A program made the translations under genes and the position numbers. From NCBI RefSeq assembly GCF_000430625.1, contig NZ_AUMJ01000034.1, forward strand, positions 1 through 64,000: a stretch of DNA of 64,000 nt, read 5' to 3'. Positions 8,234 through 17,618 of this stretch are shown piece after piece. This DNA is from Aneurinibacillus terranovensis DSM 18919 (GTDB lineage Bacteria > Bacillota > Bacilli > Aneurinibacillales > Aneurinibacillaceae). The notes below the pieces were generated by a model that was given only the letters and a program-made list of their open reading frames with translations, made no database searches and was not told where the DNA came from. Within the stretch, counting starts at the first letter, position 1. Each line of letters starts with the position of its first letter.

Positions 8234-11200
8234 ATGAAAGTAGCTGATTTCGGGAATTTCCGCAACCATCTTGCGGAAGAACATGATAGCTGTGGCATCG
8301 TCGCAATCATTGAGAAAAATGGAAACCCACACCGGGATAATATCTCCAAAATTATAGATGCCCTCATTAAGATGGAACATCGTTCTGGTTTTATTGACGG
8401 CGAAGGGGATGGTTGCGGAATTTTAAGTGATATTCCGCGCGAGTTGTGGGCCAAGAAGTTAACCGATGCCGGTAAATCCGCTGAACTGGCCTATTCCCCT
8501 TCGTTTGCTGTCGCCCATATTTTTATTCCGACGCGCGACTTTAACGTCGGGCAGGTCATGGCAGATATTCGGAATATGTTTACAGGCAGCGGCCTTTCCA
8601 TTCAACTGGAACAGGAGAACGCTGTGAACAGCGAGGTGCTTGGAAAAAACGGACGGGCAGACGAGCCGCTGTTCTGGCAAATCGCTTCTAACTATGAAGG
8701 TTCGGAAAAAATCGAACAGGTTTTATTTGAATTGCTGATTGCCATTGAAGAAAAATATAACGTTCATGTAGCTTCACTGAGCAACTATTCGGCCTCCTAC
8801 AAAGTAATGGGCGCGGCCAACATCCTGCCGGAATACTTCCAGGATATTCAGGATCCGTTATTCGCCTCCTCTGTTACGGTAGGTCATAACCGTTATTCGA
8901 CAAACACACTTTCGAACTTTTTCCGTGTGCAGCCGTTTTCGATTCTGGGGCATAATGGTGAGATCAATACGATCCGCAAACTGGAAAACGAGGGGAAGAT
9001 GCTTGGTGTTGACCTTGTAAAAGGCGGCAGCGACTCGCAGAACCTCAATCGGGTGATCGAAACGTTCATTCACCGTTATGGGCTTTCTTTATTCGAGTCT
9101 ATGGAGATTATTTTCCCTCCTATCATTAACGAAATGAAAAACCTAAAGCCGGAACTGCAGGACTTGTACGTATATTTCCGCCAGACGTGGGGCCATTTCG
9201 CCCAGGGACCTGCGGGTATCGTGTCGCGCTATGGACATGAATGTATTTTTAGTGTTGATGCCCTCGGCCTGCGACCACTGTGGATGGTTGAAAGCGAAAC
9301 GTCCCTTTATTTTTCATCGGAACAGGGCGTTATCCCGGTTTACGAAATGGTGAGTGAACCGAAAGCTCTGGCTCCAGGTGAAAAAGTCGGCATTCAGCTA
9401 AATCCCGGTCAGCCGATTACGGTTGTTCCGCATCATGAGGTGCAGCGTCTAGTCCTTGCAAGGGCAAGTCAAAAAGCTGACTTTAAAGATTTTAACAAGC
9501 AGCTCCTTTTTGCTAAAGCGGCAGCCGCTAAAAATCCGTATGCGGACATTGACAATGTAACTAATCAACTGTATTCGGCATTCGGCTGGGAGAGGGAACA
9601 TATTCAACTGGCGGAGCAGATGTCGGCCAGCAGTGCGGAACCGATTCGTTCACTCGGCCATGACGCACCGCTAGCAGCTATTGCGAACGCACGGCAAAAC
9701 TTGCCTGATTATATAAAGGAAAGCGTAGCGGTAGTAACCAACCCGGCGATTGACCGCGAGCGTGAAATCGAGCATTTCTCGACACGGACGATACTTGGCG
9801 GACGTCCGGCTTTCTATCCGAATGTTAGACAGGTCACAGAAGGAATAGAGCTTCCTTCTCCCCTCCTGTTTGAAGGAAAAACCCTGCAGGCATTGGCTGA
9901 AAAACTGGGAACCCTGTCGTTGGAGCAGATTACTGAACACTTCTCACCCGCCTCCAGCATCATTTACACTCATTTTAATGAGGGAGAATCCATCGCCGAT
10001 GCGCTCGAACGCATTGCCGCGAACGCCGTAGCTGCTGCACAGGAAGGATCACGGATCATTCTGCTTGATGACGGACAATGCCATCAAAACAATAAATACT
10101 GGATCGATCCGCACCTCGCTATCTCCAAAGTGGATAGCGCGCTAAAAATGAATGGGGATAAACAAAGCCGGCTGCGCCGCCAAGTAAGCCTGGTTTTACG
10201 TTCGGGTGCGATTCGCAGCCTGCACGACCTGGCGCTTGCCTTTGGTCTTGGTGCAGATGCCGTCTCTCCTTATCTCCTTTTTGCCACTGTTTTTGCAAAA
10301 GAAGGGGAAGTTTCCGTACACAATCTTTATCAAGCATTGAATAAAGGATTGGAAAAAGTCATTTCAACGATTGGGATTCACGAACTGCGCGGCTATGACC
10401 GTCTTTTCTCCTCTATCGGATTGCACCAGGAAGTGGCGAATGTTCTGGATATCGTGAACTTCTGCGGCAGTGAGAAAGCCGGTTTATCGTTTGCAAACCT
10501 TGAAACAGACAGCAGAGCCCGCCATGACGACTTCACCAATGACGAAGCAAGGCCAGCGAAAATATTCCACTTGTGGCCGCGCATTTGGAAATCTATCGGT
10601 GAAGTGGCAGCCGGTAAACTGCCTTATCATGAATTCGCGGAGAAGCTGCGGGAGCAAGAAACAGAAAGTCCTACTTCCATCCGTCATCTTGCCGACTTGG
10701 ATAAATCAAAAGCGAAACAGACCGTGGAGCCCGCTTCGGTTGACATATCCATCGGGGACCACAGCCTGCCGTTCCTTATTTCTTCGATGTCCTTCGGATC
10801 ACAGAATGAAATCGCGTTCCGGGCGTATGCCGAAGCGGCGGACCAGCTTAACATGATCAGCCTGAACGGTGAGGGTGGCGAAATAAAGGATATGCTTGGC
10901 AAATACCGTCGAACCCGAGGACAGCAAATCGCTTCCGGCCGTTTCGGGGTGAATGTGGAACTCGCCAACTCGTCCAACCTGCTTGAAATTAAAATCGGAC
11001 AGGGCGCGAAACCCGGGGAAGGCGGCCACCTGCCCGGGAAAAAAGTAACCGCCAAAATTGCCGCCGCGCGTAACGCTACCATTGGTTCAGACCTGATTTC
11101 ACCGTCCAATAACCATGATATTTATTCCATTGAGGATTTGGCGCAGATGATAACCGAATTAAAGACGGCCAATAATGAAGCAAAAGTTTGCGTAAAAGTG

Positions 11201-12724
11201 CCGATCGTTCCTAATATCGGAACAATCTCGGTAGGAATTGCAAAAGCAGGCGCTGACTTCATTACCCTGAGCGGATTTGACGGCGGTACAGGAGCGGCAC
11301 GCGTGCATGCGCTGCAGCACGTTGGGCTTCCGGTTGAAATTGGTGTCAAAGCAGCTCATAACGCTCTTATCGAAGCGGGCCTGCGGGATAAAGTTGAAAT
11401 ATGGGCAGACGGCGGAGTAAAGAGCGGTCTCGACGTAGTCAAGCTCGTCCTGCTCGGAGCAAACCGCGTAGGTTTCGGCACACTTGCCATGCTTGCGGTA
11501 GGCTGCACCACCTGCCGCGGTTGTCACCTTGACACCTGCCATGTGGGGATCGCCACGCAAATTGAAACCGTTGAAGAAGCGAAAGAGCACGGGTTGCGCC
11601 GATTTGTACCTCGCGTTTACGACATCGCTGTGGAGAACCTGAAACGCCTCTTTACTGACATCGGTCAGGATGTAAAAAAACTTACGGCAGAACTGGGATT
11701 CACCCGTACCCAGGATATGGTCGGCCGTGCTGACCTGATGGTACAGGTGCGCTGTTTGGAAGAAATGGATTTATCCGCTCTGCTTTCAAGCGCATCCTAC
11801 CCACATTCCGAACCTGTTAAGGTAGAATCCAAAGTTTTAGTTGCGATCGGCGGAGAATCGTACGAAGCACCTGATAGCTATGCTTCTCCACACGCACCGA
11901 TCCAAGAGAGGTTCACGGATGTTTTGAGCGACCAGCGGGTGCTGGGAAGCCGCTATTCAGGCGCCCGGGTTAAACCGTATCTGGATGGTAGCTACGTTAA
12001 TCTTCCCGAAGTTTCACTTACTTTTGATAATGGATCGGTTCCCGGAAACGGACTCGCCGCTTTTAACGCTCAGGGCGTTTCCATCCGCGTGCGCGGCGGT
12101 GCGCAGGACGGCGTTGGTAAAACGGGCTTTGGCGGACGTGTTAGCATTATGAAATTCCCGAATGCCCGGCGCCAATTTATAAACGGGTCTGTAGGTAAAA
12201 GCTTCTGCTACGGCGCACAAAAGGGATTATATATCGTTCAGGGAAATGCTGATGCCCGCGCATGTATCCGTCTTTCCGGTGCGGACGTCATCATTGGTGG
12301 TGAAATTCAACAGCCTATCACGGATGAACTCGGAGGAATCGGAGCACGCGCCAATATTAAAGGATTTGCCTTTGAATATATGACGAATGGCCGCGCGGTC
12401 GTACTCGGTGACCCGGGACCGTGGATTTGCTCTGGCATGACGGGTGGTACCGTATATTTGCGTGTTCAACCTGAAATGGGGCTCGATGAAGCCGCTCTTA
12501 AACGCCGAATTGCAAAAGCCGCCAAGGTTACACTTCAGCCGTTAAGTCAAAACGGCAAAGAAGACTTAAACTACCTGCTTGGCGAGTATATTAAAGAACT
12601 GCAGGCCAGCAACCAGGCGGAAACAGCAGCTCGAATCCAAAGCTTACTCAATAGAGCGGAAGAGCATTTTATGATGGTGACTCCTGTAAAAGAACAGGCC
12701 GATCCCTCCATTGCTACTGAATAA
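8234..12724 (+). CDS. gltB: glutamate synthase large (alpha) subunit
   Basis: This subunit makes glutamate from glutamine and 2-oxoglutarate. The 1496-residue protein is laid out as in other alpha subunits: a class II glutaminase domain beginning at the catalytic Cys20 of CGIVA after a 19-residue propeptide (about 20-430), a central linker domain, the FMN synthase domain (about 800-1190) with SGFDGGTGAARVHALQH, the 3Fe-4S cysteines in GCTTCRGCHLDTCHVG (about 1090-1105), and a C-terminal GXGXG beta-helix with GGAQDGVGKTGFGG. The beta subunit, normally the next gene, is absent here. An aromatic-acid-exporter-like gene follows a terminator, so GltD must be encoded elsewhere. Confidence 0.97.
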   Translation: MKVADFGNFRNHLAEEHDSCGIVAIIEKNGNPHRDNISKIIDALIKMEHRSGFIDGEGDGCGILSDIPRELWAKKLTDAGKSAELAYSPSFAVAHIFIPTRDFNVGQVMADIRNMFTGSGLSIQLEQENAVNSEVLGKNGRADEPLFWQIASNYEGSEKIEQVLFELLIAIEEKYNVHVASLSNYSASYKVMGAANILPEYFQDIQDPLFASSVTVGHNRYSTNTLSNFFRVQPFSILGHNGEINTIRKLENEGKMLGVDLVKGGSDSQNLNRVIETFIHRYGLSLFESMEIIFPPIINEMKNLKPELQDLYVYFRQTWGHFAQGPAGIVSRYGHECIFSVDALGLRPLWMVESETSLYFSSEQGVIPVYEMVSEPKALAPGEKVGIQLNPGQPITVVPHHEVQRLVLARASQKADFKDFNKQLLFAKAAAAKNPYADIDNVTNQLYSAFGWEREHIQLAEQMSASSAEPIRSLGHDAPLAAIANARQNLPDYIKESVAVVTNPAIDREREIEHFSTRTILGGRPAFYPNVRQVTEGIELPSPLLFEGKTLQALAEKLGTLSLEQITEHFSPASSIIYTHFNEGESIADALERIAANAVAAAQEGSRIILLDDGQCHQNNKYWIDPHLAISKVDSALKMNGDKQSRLRRQVSLVLRSGAIRSLHDLALAFGLGADAVSPYLLFATVFAKEGEVSVHNLYQALNKGLEKVISTIGIHELRGYDRLFSSIGLHQEVANVLDIVNFCGSEKAGLSFANLETDSRARHDDFTNDEARPAKIFHLWPRIWKSIGEVAAGKLPYHEFAEKLREQETESPTSIRHLADLDKSKAKQTVEPASVDISIGDHSLPFLISSMSFGSQNEIAFRAYAEAADQLNMISLNGEGGEIKDMLGKYRRTRGQQIASGRFGVNVELANSSNLLEIKIGQGAKPGEGGHLPGKKVTAKIAAARNATIGSDLISPSNNHDIYSIEDLAQMITELKTANNEAKVCVKVPIVPNIGTISVGIAKAGADFITLSGFDGGTGAARVHALQHVGLPVEIGVKAAHNALIEAGLRDKVEIWADGGVKSGLDVVKLVLLGANRVGFGTLAMLAVGCTTCRGCHLDTCHVGIATQIETVEEAKEHGLRRFVPRVYDIAVENLKRLFTDIGQDVKKLTAELGFTRTQDMVGRADLMVQVRCLEEMDLSALLSSASYPHSEPVKVESKVLVAIGGESYEAPDSYASPHAPIQERFTDVLSDQRVLGSRYSGARVKPYLDGSYVNLPEVSLTFDNGSVPGNGLAAFNAQGVSIRVRGGAQDGVGKTGFGGRVSIMKFPNARRQFINGSVGKSFCYGAQKGLYIVQGNADARACIRLSGADVIIGGEIQQPITDELGGIGARANIKGFAFEYMTNGRAVVLGDPGPWICSGMTGGTVYLRVQPEMGLDEAALKRRIAKAAKVTLQPLSQNGKEDLNYLLGEYIKELQASNQAETAARIQSLLNRAEEHFMMVTPVKEQADPSIATE

Positions 12725-12785
12725 AACGTGTTTTATTTTTCACCTGCGGCTTCCCACTGCAGTGTGATTTACTACCTCATAACGA

Positions 12786-12826
12786 GCAACCGCTCTCTCC
12801 CATGGAGCGGTTGCTTTTTATTTTTT
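12786..12826 (+). terminator. terminator after gltB
   Basis: GCAACCGCTC pairs perfectly with GAGCGGTTGC over a 9-nt loop, followed by TTTTTATTTTTT. Confidence 0.9.
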
Positions 12827-12882
12827 CCGTGGTAATATACAGTAATACCGGGTGTTGTCTTTACGTTTTCTCAGGAGGTAAC

Positions 12883-13953
12883 ATGAAGATCGGAGCACGT
12901 ATCATAAAAACAGGGATTGCACTGATTTTATCCTTGCTGGTGTGCAGAATTCTCCATTTGAAGCCGCCGGTCATCGCCGCGGTCGCAGCGATGCTAAGCA
13001 TTCAACCCACAATTTATCGAACGCTCAAACAACTCCGTGAGCAGTTCGAGGCGAATGCCGTCGGAGCGGTACTGGGTATAGCAGCTACCTATTACCTTGG
13101 ATATCAGCCGATTATTGTCGGGCTTGTCGTCATGCTCGTTATCATCATTAACCTTCGCCTTAAACTCGAAGATAGCCTTGTCTTAAGCGCGATTACTGTG
13201 GTATCCGTGATGGAGGGAACCACAGGCAATTATCTGATGTTTGCCTGGAACCGTTTCTTCCTGACGGTGATCGGGATTCTTTCCGCGGCGGTTGTTAATG
13301 CTATTTTTGTTCCCCCTCATTATGAGAATCGGCTTTTTAATAAAATTAATGAAACAACGGAAAAGTTTTCCCTGCTTTTGCGCACATTATTGCAAAACCA
13401 GATGGAGGAAAAAGCATTCCGGGAAGAAAAAGAAAAAATTAAGTCGGGCATCAGAGCCATTGAAACCATATTTGACATGTATGTAGAGGAGAAGACACGC
13501 TTCCGTAAAGTTACTTATTCCCGCTCAAAAAAACTCGTTTTGTTCAAGCAAATGATTACGGTACTTCATAAAGAAATGGATGTGCTCCGCACGTGTGAGC
13601 GCCACATTTATTCTTCCTTTAAACCGGAGCATTATTTGTTTCCCATGATTCAACACCAGTTAACAGAACTGACTGATTACCATAAGAATATATTAATGAC
13701 GTATCAGGGCTTGTTAAAGACACGGGAAACGTGGCGTCTTCCCGAGCCAATTCTAAAAGACAACCATCATCTCCTTGATGAATTCGTCTCACTCTACCCC
13801 ACTGTGAAAAATACTTCCGATGAAGAAGATGACGGGCAGTGGCTCCACCTGTTTCCGATTATCGCGGAGATATTCGAATATTCGACCCAGCTCGAACATC
13901 TGGATAAGCTCGTCTACGCATTCCAAACTCATCAGGGAGAGGAAGAACCGTAG
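12883..13953 (+). CDS. aromatic acid exporter family membrane protein
   Basis: A 356-residue protein with four or five hydrophobic segments in the first 135 residues, then a long soluble, charged, helical C-terminal half. This is the architecture of the ArAE_1 (DUF939) family of Bacillales. The conserved start KIGARIIKTGIAL and KPPVIAAVAAMLSIQPT are typical. The ATG at 12883 is chosen because TCAGGAGGTAAC stands directly before it; the longer upstream frame runs through the gltB terminator. Transport of aromatic acids is inferred from distant relatives only. The gene is followed by a promoter and SAM riboswitch and so stands alone. Confidence 0.85.
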   Translation: MKIGARIIKTGIALILSLLVCRILHLKPPVIAAVAAMLSIQPTIYRTLKQLREQFEANAVGAVLGIAATYYLGYQPIIVGLVVMLVIIINLRLKLEDSLVLSAITVVSVMEGTTGNYLMFAWNRFFLTVIGILSAAVVNAIFVPPHYENRLFNKINETTEKFSLLLRTLLQNQMEEKAFREEKEKIKSGIRAIETIFDMYVEEKTRFRKVTYSRSKKLVLFKQMITVLHKEMDVLRTCERHIYSSFKPEHYLFPMIQHQLTELTDYHKNILMTYQGLLKTRETWRLPEPILKDNHHLLDEFVSLYPTVKNTSDEEDDGQWLHLFPIIAEIFEYSTQLEHLDKLVYAFQTHQGEEEP

Positions 13954-13970
13954 CAGTACTAAAAAAGGGT

Positions 13971-13999
13971 TTGACAATTAAACTTATTCAAATTATCAT
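13971..13999 (+). promoter_or_regulatory. sigma-A promoter of the mtn operon
   Basis: TTGACA (13971-13976), a 17-bp spacer and TATCAT (13994-13999). The expected start near 14006 lies 16 nt before the riboswitch P1 stem. Confidence 0.75.
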
Positions 14000-14021
14000 T
14001 AAATAATAATTTTATAGTACG

Positions 14022-14147
14022 CTTATCGCGAGAAGGCTGAGGGACTGGCCCGATGAAGCCCGGCAACCGACTTCCAATTCGAATATGTCGAATTCAAAAG
14101 CACGGTGCTAATTCCTGCAGAATGAACATTTCATTCTGGAAGATAAG
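14022..14147 (+). ncRNA. SAM-I (S-box) riboswitch
   Basis: The S-box consensus is clear: P1 strand CTTATC (14022-14027) pairing with GATAAG (14142-14147), then GAGAAGGCTGAGGGACTGGC, CCGATGAAGCCCGGCAACC, and GGTGCTAATTCCTGCAG. It binds S-adenosylmethionine. With the downstream terminator at 14169 it turns off the methionine-salvage operon when SAM is plentiful. Confidence 0.97.
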
Positions 14148-14168
14148 AACAGCTGCGATGTATATGAC

Positions 14169-14200
14169 AGCCCTCTTTCTTTCAGAAAGAGGGCTTTTTA
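14169..14200 (+). terminator. riboswitch-controlled terminator
   Basis: AGCCCTCTTTCT pairs with AGAAAGAGGGCT over a 3-nt loop, followed by TTTTTAT. It lies 21 nt after the aptamer and before mtnW, the expression platform position. Confidence 0.9.
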
Positions 14201-14223
14201 TGTTAAAGAAAGGCTGATGGTGA

Positions 14224-15417
14224 GTGAGCGAATTTATCAAGGTAACGTATAAAACAGTTGCGAAAGATTTACACAAAAAAGCGGAATCAATAGCAGTGGG
14301 GATGACTGTTGGCAGTTGGACTGATCTGCCTTTAGCCAAACAAGAACTGCTTGCCCCATACCTTGGCAAGGTCGAAAGTGTTCATATCCAACAAGAAAAA
14401 GACGGGCTGCAGTACGGCACCATTTCCATTAATTATCCATCAAATAACAGTACACCTGATATTCCGGCACTATTAACAACGGTATTCGGAAAACTTTCGA
14501 TGGACGGAAGAATAAAGCTGATTGATATTTCTTTTCCTCCTTCGTTTCTCCGGCAGTTTCCCGGACCAAAGTTCGGCATCGAAGGTGTCCGTTCCCTTCT
14601 CGGTGTCAACGGACGTCCTTTGCTGATGAGTATCTTTAAATCATGTCTCGGCCTTCCGCTTTCCGACCTCGAAACACAATTCGCCGCCCAAATTGAAGGG
14701 GGCGTGGATATGGTAAAAGACGATGAAATTTTCTTTGTGGATGATCGGGCTCCACTAAACGAACGTCTTCAAGCTTATAACAAAATTATTGTGGAGGCCG
14801 GACGGCCCATCCTGTATGCGGCTAACTTAACTGGACCAGTGCACCAACTCATTGACAAAGCAAAATATGCGATTGAGAACGGGGCAAACTGCCTGCTGCT
14901 AAACGTTCTCCCGTATGGATTTGATATTCTTCAACGGCTGGCGGCGGACCCGGACATTACCGTTCCACTCATGGCCCACCCTGCAATGGCCGGTGCCTAT
15001 TATTCAGCTGAAGACTACGGGATCGCCTCTCCCCTCCTGCTTGGCACCCTGATGCGGGCTGCGGGGGCAGATATCATACTTTATCCTTCTCCGTACGGTT
15101 CAGTCGCCCTTAATCGTGCGGACGCATTACATGTTGCGGAAAACATTCGTTCGGATAACGGAGTGCATAAGACAGCATTCCCGGTTCCATCGGCAGGTAT
15201 ACACCCCGGTCTTGTTCCCAATCTTTACAACGATTTCGGCACAGATGTTATCGTGAACGCCGGTGGCGGAATCCATGGACATCCAGGCGGAGCTGCAGAC
15301 GGCGGGCGGGCATTCCGGGCGGCCATTGATGCTGTTATCAGCGGAACATCTCTCGCTGAAGCTGCTCAAACGAATCAACCGCTGGCCAGAGCCCTTGAAA
15401 AATGGGGAGGTGCATAA
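14224..15417 (+). CDS. mtnW: 2,3-diketo-5-methylthiopentyl-1-phosphate enolase (RuBisCO-like protein)
   Basis: MtnW tautomerises diketo-methylthiopentyl phosphate in methionine salvage. The 397-residue protein has the RuBisCO fold sequence: GPKFGIEGVRSLLGV, the metal-binding GVDMVKDDE with the lysine that is carbamylated in the family, and glycine-rich NAGGGIHGHPGG near the C-terminus for phosphate binding. It is about the normal length for the YkrW class. The start is GTG with AAAGGCTGATGG before it. It heads the riboswitch-controlled operon mtnW-mtnX-mtnB-mtnD, with a 2-bp gap to mtnX. Confidence 0.96.
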   Translation: MSEFIKVTYKTVAKDLHKKAESIAVGMTVGSWTDLPLAKQELLAPYLGKVESVHIQQEKDGLQYGTISINYPSNNSTPDIPALLTTVFGKLSMDGRIKLIDISFPPSFLRQFPGPKFGIEGVRSLLGVNGRPLLMSIFKSCLGLPLSDLETQFAAQIEGGVDMVKDDEIFFVDDRAPLNERLQAYNKIIVEAGRPILYAANLTGPVHQLIDKAKYAIENGANCLLLNVLPYGFDILQRLAADPDITVPLMAHPAMAGAYYSAEDYGIASPLLLGTLMRAAGADIILYPSPYGSVALNRADALHVAENIRSDNGVHKTAFPVPSAGIHPGLVPNLYNDFGTDVIVNAGGGIHGHPGGAADGGRAFRAAIDAVISGTSLAEAAQTNQPLARALEKWGGA

Positions 15418-15419
15418 GG

Positions 15420-16085
15420 TTGACAAAAAGAATCGTGATTTTTTGCGACTTTGACGGCACCATTACTGAAAAAGACAATATCTTAGACATCATGAAGCAC
15501 TTTGCACCGCCGCAGTGGAAGAAGATTGTGGACGATATCTTCGCTAAGAAGAAAAGCCTGCGCGAGGGAGTAGGGGAACTATTCTCACTCATTCCGAGCG
15601 AAAAACAGCAGGAACTTACCGGTTATGTCGTACAAAACGCCCGCATCCGAGACGGATTTGGAGAATTTGTTACCTTTTGCAAAGAGCAGAACATTCATCT
15701 GCTCGTGACAAGTAACGGCATCGATTTTTTCATTCATCCCATTCTTGCCCCCTTTGAAGATATTGAAAAAATATACTGTAATGAAAGTGATTTTTCCGGC
15801 GATACGGTTCGAATTTTGTGGCCGCATCCATGCGATGAATACTGCGGTGTCGACTGCGGGATGTGCAAAACAACCGTCATTCGCTCGTATAAGAATGATG
15901 ATTTCAAAGTGGTTATCGGTGACAGCCTCACAGACCTTGAAGGAGCAAAAATTGCCGACGCCGTCATTGCCCGCTCCTACTTAAAGGAAAAGTGCGAGGA
16001 ACTCGGAATTGAACACGAGTCATTTACCGATTTTTATGATTGCATCCGCGCGCTGAAGACGATGAAAGAAAGGCTGGTGGGTTGA
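15420..16085 (+). CDS. mtnX: 2-hydroxy-3-keto-5-methylthiopentenyl-1-phosphate phosphatase
   Basis: A HAD-superfamily phosphatase that dephosphorylates the enolase product in methionine salvage. The 221-residue sequence has HAD motif I FCDFDGTITEKDN, motif II VTSNG and motif IV GDSLTDLEGAK. The YCGVDCGMCK cysteine cluster is typical of MtnX. The start is taken as TTG at 15420, because GGGAGGTG lies 8 nt before it and the family begins with TKRIVIFCDFDG. An upstream ATG would overlap mtnW and contain the ribosome site. Confidence 0.94.
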   Translation: MTKRIVIFCDFDGTITEKDNILDIMKHFAPPQWKKIVDDIFAKKKSLREGVGELFSLIPSEKQQELTGYVVQNARIRDGFGEFVTFCKEQNIHLLVTSNGIDFFIHPILAPFEDIEKIYCNESDFSGDTVRILWPHPCDEYCGVDCGMCKTTVIRSYKNDDFKVVIGDSLTDLEGAKIADAVIARSYLKEKCEELGIEHESFTDFYDCIRALKTMKERLVG

Positions 16086-16087
16086 AA

Positions 16088-16762
16088 ATGAGTTCACTTT
16101 CGCACGAACAAAGACAGCACGCGTTTCACCAGCTTGATGAAGTCAAGCGGTCGTTTGCGGCCCGCGGTTGGTTTCCCGGCACAAGCGGCAACCTGTCGAT
16201 TAAAGCTCATACAGAACCTCTCTTGATTGCGGTTACCGCAAGCGGTAAAGATAAAACAATCTCTACGCCGGAAGATTATCTCATTGTCGACGCCGAAAAT
16301 CAGCCATATGAAGCAACGAAGCTGAAACCTTCCGCTGAAACGGAAATTCATACTGCCATTTATCGCAATATTCCTCAAGCCGGGGCTGTTTTTCATATTC
16401 ATACGATTGATAATAACCTTATTTCGGAGCTGTATGGCGACACCGGTTTTGTATCATTGAAAAATCAGGAGCTGATCAAAGGCCTTGGCATTTGGGAAGA
16501 AGGAGCGGAAATTCGCATACCCATTGTAGAAAATTATGCGGACATCTCCCGCCTTGCGCGAGCGGTAGAGCAGGTGCTTGACTGCCATATTCCCGGCGTA
16601 CTGATTCGCAATCACGGGATATACGCATGGGGCAAAAACAGCTTTGAAGGAAAGCGGCACATTGAATCCTTTGAATTTTTGTTTGCCTACCATTTGCGTT
16701 GGCTCCAACTGCGTCACCTGACCGGATCCAACCCATCACCAGTGACAGTGCCGTCGCCGTGA
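16088..16762 (+). CDS. mtnB: methylthioribulose-1-phosphate dehydratase
   Basis: A class II aldolase-fold zinc enzyme that dehydrates methylthioribulose-1-phosphate. The 224-residue product has GWFPGTSGNLSIK at the N-terminus, zinc-ligand histidines in VFHIHTIDNN and a further one in RNHGIYAWG. The ATG at 16088 is two bases after the mtnX stop, with GGTGG 7 nt upstream; the TTG six bases earlier is too close to that site. In pathway order MtnB acts before MtnW, MtnX and MtnD. The kinase and isomerase genes mtnK and mtnA are not in the window. Confidence 0.94.
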   Translation: MSSLSHEQRQHAFHQLDEVKRSFAARGWFPGTSGNLSIKAHTEPLLIAVTASGKDKTISTPEDYLIVDAENQPYEATKLKPSAETEIHTAIYRNIPQAGAVFHIHTIDNNLISELYGDTGFVSLKNQELIKGLGIWEEGAEIRIPIVENYADISRLARAVEQVLDCHIPGVLIRNHGIYAWGKNSFEGKRHIESFEFLFAYHLRWLQLRHLTGSNPSPVTVPSP

Positions 16763-16846
16763 ATACAACTACTATTTTTAAATCGCATAAGTTTCTGCAC
16801 AACATAAGTGTATTTATTTATTTTTTAAATAGAGGAGGAAACGAAG

Positions 16847-17380
16847 ATGGCTTACATTCAGTTTCGTGACAATGGGGAAAAAATAGAAGGCACAGAAGAT
16901 CTGCTGCCCTTTCTAAACACGCAGGATGTTATTTATGAAAAATGGGGTGTTGAGCGTTTAAACGGCCACCTGAAGGAAAACTATGCGCTCACCGATGAAG
17001 AAAAAGCCGCCATCATTAACGCATTCCGCGAAGAAATTGATGAGCTCAGCGCGCGGCGTGGATATCAAACGGAAGATATCATCGTCCTGTCAGACCAAAC
17101 ACCGAACCTCGATGCCCTGCTGGACAAATTTAAAGAAGAACACCACCATACTGATGATGAGGTGCGCTTCTGTGTGGACGGCCACGGAATTTTCACGCTT
17201 AAAAGCAAGGATGGAAGATACTTTGATGTAGTAATGGAACCAGGCGATTTAATTTCCGTTCCGGCCTACACACGCCACTGGTTTACGCTGTGCGACGACC
17301 GAAAAATCAAATGCATCCGTATTTTCGTAACCCCCGCAGGCTGGGAAGCGATTTACGAAGAGAATACAGCCGCACAATAA
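16847..17380 (+). CDS. mtnD: acireductone dioxygenase
   Basis: A cupin metalloenzyme that oxidises acireductone to the 2-keto precursor of methionine (Fe form) or, with nickel, to an off-pathway product. The 177-residue protein carries the ARD metal motif EHHHTDDEVRFCVDG and the second ligand region PAYTRHWF. It follows mtnB by 84 bp with its own AGAGGAGGAAACG ribosome site. It completes the oxidative half of the salvage operon and is followed by a terminator. Confidence 0.96.
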   Translation: MAYIQFRDNGEKIEGTEDLLPFLNTQDVIYEKWGVERLNGHLKENYALTDEEKAAIINAFREEIDELSARRGYQTEDIIVLSDQTPNLDALLDKFKEEHHHTDDEVRFCVDGHGIFTLKSKDGRYFDVVMEPGDLISVPAYTRHWFTLCDDRKIKCIRIFVTPAGWEAIYEENTAAQ

Positions 17381-17434
17381 CGCGTAACAGCTGCATACAA
17401 AGCATGCGCGACAACAGCATAAAATTAATTCTAT

Positions 17435-17468
17435 AAAGGCTGGATTTTAATATCCGGCCTTTATTTTT
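17435..17468 (+). terminator. terminator of the mtn operon
   Basis: AAAGGCTGGA pairs with TCCGGCCTTT (one G-U) over an 8-nt loop, followed by ATTTTTCT. Confidence 0.85.
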
Positions 17469-17521
17469 CTATTCACATGCATAAAATCGAAACGTAATAC
17501 TTAAGTAGGCGAGCAATGGAA

Positions 17522-17600
17522 TGGAGCATTTTTATTTTTTACTTTTTTCCCGCTTCCTGAAAGGGAAAACCCCGAAAAAAGTAAAAAGGGGCCACTCCAT
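17522..17600. repeat. large stem-loop between convergent mtnD and ygaD
   Basis: A 14-bp perfect arm TTTTTACTTTTTTC (17536-17549) matches GAAAAAAGTAAAAA (17574-17587). It is enclosed by a TGGAG/CTCCA outer pair and holds an inner CCC/GGG pair. It sits just past the ygaD stop and probably ends ygaD transcription, but its A/T-only stem is unusual for a terminator. Confidence 0.55.
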
Positions 17601-17618
17601 TACATCGCATTCATCGGC

